The notes below the pieces were generated by a model. The model was not told where the DNA came from and made no database searches. It saw only the letters and a program-made list of their open reading frames with translations. Of a stretch of 64,000 bases of DNA, positions 55,266-64,000 are shown one piece after another. A program made the translations under genes and the position numbers. Positions within the stretch are counted from its first letter, which is position 1; the number at the start of each line of letters is the position of its first letter. This stretch comes from Isoetes taiwanensis (Eukaryota > Streptophyta > Lycopodiopsida > Isoetales > Isoetaceae): positions 27,883,166 to 27,947,165 of the forward strand of contig JAJEKV010000003.1 of the NCBI GenBank assembly GCA_021234155.1, read 5' to 3'.

Positions 55266-56118
55266 TTTTATAAGAGATCCTCATTGTCTTCACATCATGT
55301 AAAATAAAGAAGTTTTGTTGTATTATGCTTCCGATGATCCCAACACCATATTCATAAATGGGCCCTATCAATAAGCACATTTGGGAATCATCGTCTTAGC
55401 TCACATAATTCTCTTGTGAAGATCCTTGAAATTGGAGAATAAAGAATGAAGAAAAGGGGCATAAGATACAAGGCTAACAAGAGAACACAAATAGATGAAG
55501 AAGACAATGGCTTTTTTCAAACAAACATACAAATACACGTCACATTGACAACGCAAATGGCCTGTTAAATATTGAGGATATTACAAAATATCCTAAATTT
55601 CACTATAAACACTGGATAGCTCTTTCTGGACTTGTACCAGATCAATATATCATGGTAGAATGAATGTAGCTGCATTAAAATAATGAATGACTTTACAAGA
55701 TATTTTCTTATGACAATATACTCAAACATTCTCATACTTTAAAGGCTCTGACTTTCTTTATGACCAAAAAACCTCTTTCAATTTGGAGTGTGGGTATCTA
55801 GGTGCATTCTGAACATTTAGTATACATATATGTAGTTGCATTCTATACTTGATTATACATTTCGATTGTACAATATGTCCCTTCCGTGGCTTGGTGGCAA
55901 GTCATCTGTGGTTTGGTTGCCATATTTTATGACGGAAAAAAATATTATCTATCTACCTAACTACCAAAACTTCTTATTTTCCCTTCCCATCTAGGGATTG
56001 CCCTCATTGCCTTCAGCATAACAAGCACCTGTTAAAGAAATGGCAACATAGTGCACTTCATACTAGTGCATCAGTTCATAACTCTAAGTAACAAATGAGC
56101 ATAGTTTGATCCCTTCAA
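55266..56118 (-). pseudogene. Protease C-terminal fragment and 3' flank, copy 2
   Basis: Counterpart of 38,009-38,860, almost unchanged, including the unoccupied Helitron site at about 55,695-55,715. Confidence 0.75.
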
Positions 56119-56121
56119 AAT

Positions 56122-57458
56122 CTATAACTTGCTGCAATCTGTCTTTGTAAAAGAGAGTGTCATTGTTTTAGCATCATGTGAAATGAGATGATTTTGTTGC
56201 ATTATGCTTCCGATGACCCCAACACCATATGCATAACTAGGGCTTATCAATAAGCACATTTGGGAATTGTCGTCGTCGAAGCTCACATAATTTTCTTGTG
56301 GAAGGTGCCATGAAGCCCCTTGAAATTGGAGACTAAAGGATGGCACCTTCACATTAGGCATATTTGAAATATCAAAGCAAACAGTATTGACGCCATTATC
56401 TATTAAAGGTAGGTGTGGCAAAGCATCAATAAATGCGTCTTTTATAGCAAGAAACACTGGATAGTTAAACATGGCGGGAGTGCACGAGTCAAATCACGGT
56501 ATTTTCTTGAGTTGAGATCTATCAGTATTGCACCTTGAAATCACAAGTATTGCCAGCAGTTACACTTTCAAGGTGGACATGGTATAAGCCATCTAGATTG
56601 TCAAGAATCGGAGTGGAATGACTAGAAGATGGGAAAGTGTCTCCAAGGAACAAATGGCCATCTACATCTTGAGAATAATGTGGGATGCAATATGAGAACT
56701 TTCGATCAAGGGAATGAAGTTGCGAGAGGAGAGAACCATGTTTGAGATTTAACCCAAAGAGGCCATCATTAAAATCTCCTATGACGCTATGTGCGCAACC
56801 TATAGTTATGTTGGAAGTCAAAGTTCGATGTGAGGAGACAAAGGGTTATGGAGTCCACGACATATTCTCCAATATTCCCACTTTCATCGCATACCAATAG
56901 TCATATACACACGAGTCATGATGACGACTATATTTCTTAGGATCATGAGGGCAAGAGGATCGCGTCAAAGATGCACATTCATGGGAATGGCAAGAGATGG
57001 AAAAAAAAAGAAGTTGAATGAGAAGGATCGAGCATTGGGCGATTACATTCCTTGCAAGGGCTACATTGTATCCAAACCAATTCCTCCAGTATCCATGACT
57101 ACTAGGTATTTTTTGGTGGACTACCTACATACACCTCCATCATGTAATTTGCTCCAGATGCTCCGAATATAGGGGATATAGGTTGCTTTTATATGGACCT
57201 TTTATTCTAGCCATGAGGGTTTCCCATCGCTCATTGCTTCTTATTGCTCCTCGAGCTAGCTTCTCAGGTATGGATAGACCTGCATCTACATGATGCAATT
57301 TTTGTTCTATATACTTCTGCCTTTGCTACTTGTCCAATCACCCCGAGTATGAAGAAAATCCATAATAATACACTCACACAAGTGCTTGCCATGACATACA
57401 ACATTCTCATGACCGCTATTGATATATATATGCCAACTCTTACTTTTAAAAATGCCAT
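56122..57458 (-). pseudogene. Nepenthesin-type aspartic protease, copy 2
   Basis: Same gene as 38,864-40,203 with more breaks. The start frame (57,458-57,264) ends early because of an extra T near 57,300. GCGAT-type changes near 56,890 and 57,038 disturb the middle. Around 56,490-56,515 the second active site is garbled. Frames 56,821-56,522 and 56,472-56,122 are otherwise the same as copy 1, including NMPNVKVPSFSLQFQG. Nearly all breaks lie at homopolymers or CTG/CAG sites. Confidence 0.75.
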
Positions 57459-59160
57459 TGGCCCCTTTTCCCCTTAGCCTTTTACCTTTGGACACTCTGT
57501 TTCCTTATTAGGTTTCGCATTCGTCCTTCGTTGTTGGCATTCCGTTGCGTTGCGCCTTCAGGAATCAAGCTTGCTCGGTAAGCCCCAGAATCCTGTATGT
57601 TGTTGTATGCCGGAATGCCATGTTCAATTCCGGCAGTGGCTTACTGTTCAGGCATGTTTGTTCAGGGATGTTCAGTCAGCATTGTGTTGATTTCAAGATT
57701 TTGTATGATTTAGTCCTTTGAGCCATGGAAATAAAGCAGGAATTTAGTTTTTTCATTTCTTCTCTTCATCTGAATTCCATCTCCTGACTTAGGGTCCCAT
57801 TTCCATGCGAGCAATGGCGGGAGACTATCCCAAATGATTAAATTTGAATGGCTAGAGCATGACATCAAACGTCAAGCCATTGAATTACAATGTTTGCAGA
57901 AGATGGCAGAATTGGCCACTTTGATTGTTCACCTTTGAACCAACCATTAGTTTTTGTTATGATGTTTAAGAACGAGATTAGGGTAATAATCTGTTGAACA
58001 ATCTGGTGAGAATAAATAAAAACAGAATGACAGGAGCAATGCTTTTGGCCAATGTTGAGGACTTCCTCTGATGCCTGGATCATTAATAAATTCTCCAGCT
58101 TGAGCCTTGCGGCAATGGCCAGCCATTATAGCTAGCTTATCCTGTAACAGAAAATGCTGATCTTACGTTTCAAGCTGTAACAAAAAAATGTTGTATCATG
58201 GTACCGATGGATACACAGGCATACAATGCAACAACAATACTGACATGGCAATTTTGAGCTTCAGAAGAAGAAGTAGAAGTTTAAGCATTGAACCATTTAA
58301 AACCTTGAGATCTTTGAATTTTATGCTCTGTTGAACTCTGCATAGGCATTGCAAATTGCAGGCAGCAATCTGTTCCTGAAGCTCTTTCTTTACCATATTC
58401 AGAGCAACTAATAGATGCTCGTCCTAATTAAAAGCAGATTTCCGGTTCCCATATACAATTTGTTTGAAGGCATGGCAGAGCTGGCAACCCTCCATGCGTT
58501 AGCACCTTATTTTCTTACATGAAGTTTTTCAAGCTCATATAAGTTAGCTGCAGTAAAATAGATTATTTTATTGCAAGCTCATCAATTAGCTGCAGGTAGA
58601 ATAGTGTTTTGCTCCTTATTCTATATGTAATTTATAGGCTACAAACATCAGCATTCACACAGTCTATATGTGTACTAATATGGTAGCTCATTGTAACCGA
58701 ATATTTATGATTCCATTATTTGATATTGCTTACTGCAATTAAGTGCAAATTCAAGGAAGCTTGCATTGATGCATCTTGCAGATGCGGGATCATGTGGATT
58801 CACATGCCAAAATAGGTGACATGGTAAACTGGTACAATTTTGTGTGGATGCCATGTTTATTTAGAACTAATTTTGTCTCATCAGGCTTGGCATACTACCA
58901 CTAGATAAAGCATGAAGTGTAATGGGCTGAATTCTTTGTTGAGCACTGGCTCCAAGAACTCAAGTAGATAATTTTAGGAGTATTGCATGCATCTTTTATC
59001 CTATTCCATTTATAGTCCTATCGCATCTGAGATAATTTGGTTGTTGTGTGGATTGCTTTCAAAGCTCAAAGAGATACATTTTAATATGTTATATCAACGA
59101 GCCTTAGAAAATTGCATGTTCAGAAAGTGACTAATTCATTGAAATTAATAGGTGAACAGA
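57459..59160. other. Upstream region of protease copy 2, no gene recognised
   Basis: Counterpart of 40,204-41,905 with only isolated single-base indels. Confidence 0.4.
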
Positions 59161-59705
59161 TATGCATCGTGCTTCTAAATGGGATATAGAATGTCATCTT
59201 TGTGCGGACCATATCTTCACAAGAACTTATGTGGCAGATATCTTTGCGGGTGAATTAGAACCATAGGTTATATAGGCATTGACTTGAGAAGTATGATCTA
59301 AGTTAGATGGATTTAAAACAAAGTATTATAAATTAGAACCATAGGTTATGTAGGCATTGACTTGAAGAAGTATGATATAAGTTAGATGCATTTTATTTAA
59401 AAGAGAGTATTATGCAAGATGTTTTGGGTTGCTGGAGGGAATATTCTCTACATCCGCAGGTCAAGGGCAGGTTATTTGGTGTATAAATTTTTTTGAACCA
59501 TTGGTTTTAGGTTTTTTTCATTTTTTTCTTTTTTTCTTTTTTTCTTTTTCTTTTTTGCTTCATGTGTTCTTACTTAACGTCTGAGCTGTTGCAACCATTG
59601 AACTTACGTGTTGTTCATTGCCACAGAGACGTTAGCAAGTTCTCTGAAATTAGGTGGCAGAAAGGATGGATTGAGAAACGAAGTAAGGCGGCATAAACAA
59701 TGACG
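59161..59705 (+). repeat. Dispersed repeat Y, copy 2
   Basis: Counterpart of 41,906-42,430; here GGTGAATTAGAACCATAGG is retained where copy 1 has a shorter GGTGCATAGG. Confidence 0.65.
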
Positions 59706-59799
59706 GGAATGCCTTGTAAACCTACACATTATTGAATCTTGCTTCAACTTCCTTCCCTTCTCCTATGGTTTGACGGCTAGTCCTTTGGATTGGCAATTA

Positions 59800-60900
59800 G
59801 GAGGCCTTGTGTTTAAGTCTGTCTTGGACATAGAGAGGACCTCATATAGGGGTTCTCATTAAAATCTACATATATAAACAAGCAGATATATCGAGCTATT
59901 GCCTTTGTAATACTGATAACTAACTGCTATTGCCTTTGTAATACTGATAACTAACTGGAAACGTAGTGCATCAATGATACTTGTTTATTTATGAAAATGT
60001 GGCAACAAAATGCCATATATGTCTTTGTACCATTCAGTGAAAATGTTTAATGTTTAAAGTTTAAGCTTATTTATTAGGTTAGCCTACTTTTTTAGGTTTA
60101 TTAGGTTAGCCTACATGCTTATTTATGGAAAATGTGGCCAAAGAATATACTGCTCATGTCTTTGTACCATTCAAATGTTGCAATTTTTTTAAGTTTATTA
60201 GCTTGGGCTATTCCAGTTAGTTAGTACCAGAAATTGGTAGGGTCAAGAGATATTCTTGAGTTGTGACTTGGGATTAACAACCTATAGAAACTACACTAAG
60301 GCCCGTAGAGCATGAGTGCCTTGGATAAGTTCCTCATAAAATGTTGCATTATAGACACGCAATATGGCGTTCTTGTAAGCAAAGTCTGTCTTGGACATAT
60401 AGGGGACCTCATATAGGGTTCTCATTAAAAGTTGCATATATAAACAAGCAGATATATCGAGCTATTGCCTTTGTAATACTGATAACTAACTGGAAACGTA
60501 GTGCATCAATGATGCTTGTTTATTTATGAAAATGTGGCAACAAAATGTTGGATATGTCTTTGTACCATTCAGTGAAAATGTTTAATGTTTAAAGTTTAAG
60601 CTTATTTATTAGGTTAGCCTACTTTTTTAGGTTTATTAAGTTAGCCTAGATGCTTATTTATGGAAAATGTGGCCACAGAATATACTGCTCATATCTTTTT
60701 ACCATTCAAATGTTGCAATTTTTTTTAAGTTTATTAGCTTGGGCTATTCCAGTTAGTTAGTACCAGAAATTGGCAGGGTCAAGAGATATTCTTGAGTTGT
60801 GATTTGGGATTAACAACCTATAGAAACTACACGAAGGCCCGTAGAGCATGAGTGCCTTGGATAAGTTCCTCATAAAATGTTGCATTATAGACATGCAATA
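59800..60900 (+). repeat. 537-bp tandem duplication, copy 2
   Basis: GCAGATATATCGAG recurs at 59,882 and 60,448. The first unit has an additional duplication of about 30 bases (CTATTGCCTTTGTAATACTG, 59,897-59,955) that is absent from copy 1. Confidence 0.9.
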
Positions 60901-61235
60901 TGGCATTAGCCCACGCGGAGAAGAAGGAGTCTTCATCTTTGATTGCCCCCTCGGGATTGAGAAGAAGACACTTGGGATACCCCAAACATCGACCATGTCA
61001 TCTGGTCAAGAGGACAATAGTTTTAAGCATCTTTAACTGCGGTCCCATACATGCGGCGAGGCGGGTTGGCGTCATGCGCCCTACACATCGGACAGGAGGA
61101 TCGAAGACTTGATGACAGCACTCCAAGGTGGCACGGCCACCAACATCCTTAGAAACTTGGGGCAAATAGTTGGCACATCCCAAGTGAAGAAATTCTTGGA
61201 AGACAATCCAGCATACTTAAGATTCCAAGAATAGG
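60848..61235 (+). pseudogene. Unrecognised frame, copy 2, broken
   Basis: Counterpart of 43,548-43,937. The frame now stops at 61,036 after small indels; the last part (NILRNLGQIVGT region) remains readable in another frame up to the LINE insertion. Confidence 0.35.
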
Positions 61236-62565
61236 TCTAAGTGTATAAAACCTAAGTCTGCTGGAGGTTTGGGCATGACTGATTTCCATTTGTAGAGTAA
61301 GGTTCTGATCTCAAAATTCATTTGGCGGCTTCTCGTAGGTAAGGATGATTCTCCTGGGTTACGGCTTATTGCACAAGCTCTTACCTACTGTATCCCTTTT
61401 GGTAAAGTCACACTCAAACCTGTTCTTCCATGGAGTTTATTTTATGAGTTGCGGCCTTATCATAATGCTTCTCCATTCTTAAAGGGATTGTTAGATTCAC
61501 GGCACATGATCAAAACTTTATTTCACATCAGTCCAAGCTGCTTGTATGCAGTTATTTGCATCTTGTTGGTGGATCCCTCACGGTAGACAATCAACCACTT
61601 TGCTTTCTGATGCACCCATTGACTCAAAGGCGTTGGAAAAGTCTTTGGAATCTTAACTATTGCAGCATGGTATGACTCATGCCGATTCTTCGACATGGGA
61701 GGCTTTTTGATTAAAGTTTCTATTGGGGCGATGGGATAGAGTTCTTTGGCAAAAAGTTGCTGATTTTCTCTGACCTATTACGCCACACCAAGAAGATATT
61801 TTGGTATGGGTTTGTCATGAAGAAATTAGGGAGTGCAAACTTGTGAACTCTATGTATCGGTTGTTGCTTGATCTTGATGTTCTTCCTCCGATCTAATAAG
61901 TGGTCTCTTCAACTTCCTCCTCTTCAATGGCGAGAAGGTGTGGTCTTGGGCATGGGACAAGCTACTTCATCCTAAAGTGGCGAGTTCTTTGGTGGCGATT
62001 CTTCATAGGTGTCTGCGGGTTAATGTGCTTGTCCATAAGTTTAACCCTAGAATATCAAATCGGTGTCCTGTATGCAAGCGTGGATCTCGAGACCATTGAG
62101 CATTGCTTTTTCATGTGTGAACACCTTAGGCAGGTATGGGATTTGGTTGTTTTTCCTTTTTTGGGGTTTCACTAACAAGTCAACAAGCTGCTTTTGGCAA
62201 TTTACCCAAGTACACGGACACGGGAGTTACAAGGCCGGGCTTTTCATCTAGCGGCGGGATGGTTGCTTTGGACTATCTGGAAAAGGCGAAGACCGGTAAT
62301 CTTCAAAGGTGCGGATGTGGCGGATAATCGTGTTCTCCAAGAAGCTCAAGGTTACATTGTAAAAGTCGTATCATTGTTCTTCACTTGCCCCTCGCAAAAG
62401 TGATTGATTTTGAGGAGTTGTTGGATGTGCACTCTTATGCTTAGGCAGGTTGCTTCACTCGGTGGGTCTCCGCTTATCCGCTGAGATTTTATTCCTGTCT
62501 CTGCATTTATACTTGTATTTGACTCTTTGATTGAATAAAGTCTGACGTCCTTCAACAAAAAAAAA
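61236..62565 (+). mobile_element. 5'-truncated L1-type LINE with poly(A) and target duplication
   Basis: The target duplication AAGATTCCAAGAATAGG lies at 61,219-61,235 and 62,566-62,582. The 3' end has AATAAA (62,534-62,539) and about 10 A. The coding remains are the C-terminal part of ORF2: KPKSAGGLGMTDFH, SKFIWRLL, then the zf-RVT region WAWDKLLHPKVASSLVAILH, RCPVCKRGS and EHCFFMCEHLRQVWDLVV in shifting frames. RT and endonuclease are missing. The uninterrupted site is in copy 1 at 43,922-43,938. Confidence 0.92.
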
Positions 62566-62699
62566 AAGATTCCAAGAATAGGATTAAAATTTCTAATTCT
62601 CTATCTCTATTTATTGAATGTAAAAATATCATATCTTATGAATATAAGTGATGGTGTTATGTATGTTCTTTTGATATATTTTGTCCCCACAACTATATC

Positions 62700-63191
62700 A
62701 TCAAACAAACCAATGTAATAACAATTTCACCCAAGGAACCTATTCGAAGAGTTTGAGGCAGAAACCCCAGAAGAAGAAATATCTTGAGATAAGGTCGCCG
62801 ATATCCATGAAATAAGAGCCTTCTTTGGAAGGAGCGGTAGCAATGGGACCAGATCAGATTGTCCAAGTATCACGAAACAAACCAAGCGGAGAGCGGACAA
62901 AGCGAAGAAGAGAAGCTGGAGAAGGAGATCACCTAGCACCGATTCCTCCAACTCTAGTTCCAACTCCGACTTGGCACTGAGCAGCGTGTGGAAAGCCAGG
63001 AAGTTGGAACAGTTCTCAGGGGACAACAGTTCTGGAATGGAAGCGGAGGCTTGGTTAGATGAAATGAGGGAGTATGGGAATGCTTATAGCATGAAGGATA
63101 AGGACAAGGGCAGGGTAGCAACAACCAACCTCAAGGGAGCAGCCAAAATTTGGTGGAAAGGCTATGCCAAACCCATGGGTTAAGCAGAGAT
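62700..63191 (+). pseudogene. Ty3/Gypsy gag start, copy 2
   Basis: Counterpart of 44,060-44,546: KLEQFSGDNSSGMEAEAWLD and LKGAAKIWWKGYAKP end in the same stop. The remaining gag, PR and RT of copy 1 are absent because the duplication ends at 63,191. Confidence 0.8.
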
Positions 63192-63774
63192 CCTCTATGG
63201 AATGATTTGAAACTTGACCTCCAAAGACGTTTTTGCATCACGAATCCAATGGAATAGACGGCATCAAATTCTGTATTGTAGTTTGTAAGATATTAGGCTT
63301 TTACGGTAAAATATCAGAAATAGTTTTTTGGCCTCTTGCGGTGAAAATACTCAATGGATTTACCTGAAACTTGGTGTCCTAGGACGTTTTTGTACTATGA
63401 ATCCATAGGAACTGACGGCAATCCATTTCGTCAAGTAGTTTATGAGATATTGGCTTCTACTCTATGGCAACCTTGATCGAATTTTTCATGATTGTGCTCA
63501 AAATATGCACAGGTAGTAGCTGCAATTTCATAAGGATTCTTAGTTTTGGATGCCGATTCCAATGAGCCATAGCTTGCTGTATTTGGTGAAGTAGATCAAA
63601 TGCCACAAATGGAGTGCCGCTGCTGTTACGAAGCATCGGGCTCATATCAAGAAATTTTAGCCGTTGATTGATTTTGACGGTCCTAATGGTCCAGGTCTTC
63701 TCATAGTGTCCATTTATTTACGTGCTTAATATGTGCTTCGCCAAAAATTGTACCCCACCAGCAATTTTGTACCC
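63192..63774. repeat. Non-coding sequence with a 158-bp diverged repeat
   Basis: Segments at about 63,209-63,300 and 63,367-63,455 share GAAACTTG, GACGTTTTTG, GAATCCA, GACGGCA and TAGTTT then GAGATATT/AAGATATT words. It may be a retrotransposon LTR or leader; no domain is seen. Confidence 0.45.
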
Positions 63775-64000
63775 AGGATGATAAAGAAGAAATATATTAG
63801 TCCAAGCTAAATCTAGTGCATTGCAAACCAAGCTCAAAAACTGCTAGGCTAATGCAAATAATTAGCTAATGAGAAACAATGCTTTGACTTTGCTTGTGCA
63901 AATACCTGCTTTGTTGTTCTAGCTTTCAAAATATAGGGAATTCAGTGAAAGGGGTTTGGATTTAATAGCATTATTTGCTGACAAGCACAATAGATGATGC
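63775..64000 (+). repeat. Repeat of 26,913-27,138, cut by the window end
   Basis: No difference from the upstream copy over 226 bases. Probably continues beyond the window. Confidence 0.9.

Larger units (their letters stand above)
51803..63191 (+). repeat. Segmental duplication, copy 2
   Basis: Collinear with copy 1 (34,538-44,546). The extra length is mainly the LINE at 61,236-62,565. Differences are mostly short and lie at GCTG, CTG and CAG sites. Confidence 0.95.

Overview
The window reads as nuclear DNA of a land plant. The genes and relics it contains are plant-typical: a nepenthesin-type aspartic protease family, PLS-type PPR relics, a UDP-glycosyltransferase PSPG box, a GEN1/SEND1-type nuclease, spermidine synthase, an AAAP-type amino-acid transporter and a PIF1 helicase. 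Ty3/Gypsy, Ty1/Copia, LINE, SINE, Helitron, hAT and CACTA-like elements are all present. The species cannot be fixed from the sequence; a fern or other large-genome non-flowering plant is only a guess. Almost every coding relic carries stops, frameshifts or truncations. The best-preserved gene is the minus-strand protease at 38,864-40,203, which has one frameshift.

Layout. 1-5.35 kb: a decayed Gypsy element (LTR, PBS, gag, PR, RT) abruptly joined to a rearranged Copia element that contains a head-to-head duplication of its own 5' end. 5.35-9.2 kb: gene-poor DNA with an AGATTC minisatellite, a TAGTG-rich tract and a Gypsy integrase scrap. 9.2-17.3 kb: protease-family fragments and their 3' flanks, broken up by a GC-rich LINE, a Helitron carrying about 1.5 kb of pure pyrimidine repeat, a cluster of three tRNA-like SINE units and a second LINE 3' end of the same family. 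19.8-31.9 kb: LINE ORF1-like sequence, PPR relics, an amino-acid transporter relic with a hAT MITE in an intron, a UGT scrap, spermidine synthase exons, an inverted Gypsy LTR relative and a PIF1 relic.

33.9-63.2 kb is dominated by a segmental duplication. Copy 1 is about 34,538-44,546 and copy 2 is about 51,803-63,191. Each contains part of a GEN1/SEND1 relic, a PPR relic, a Gly/Pro-rich frame, a very short Helitron-like element, the protease locus, a 537-bp tandem repeat and the start of a Gypsy gag. Copy 2 has an extra 1.33-kb LINE with a clean target-site duplication. Between the copies the Gypsy element continues (PR and start of RT) and is interrupted within RT by a CACTA-like transposon with a GAA target-site duplication. 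The rest of its RT-RNase H-integrase then lies on the opposite strand, so an inversion followed the insertion. A 148-bp-armed fold-back element sits just before copy 2. The last 226 bases repeat 26,913-27,138 exactly.

The genes do not form a pathway or operon; the window is a record of nested transposition, duplication and gene decay. The two large copies differ repeatedly by GCTG versus CTTTG and by changes at CAG/CTG sites. This looks more like systematic sequencing or consensus error than biology, and it matters for judging which frameshifts are real. No wholly new defence or enzymatic system was recognised. The strongest observations are the precisely defined Helitron with its empty site, the covarying 3' stem-loop shared by two LINE copies, and the CACTA-then-inversion history inside the Gypsy reverse transcriptase.
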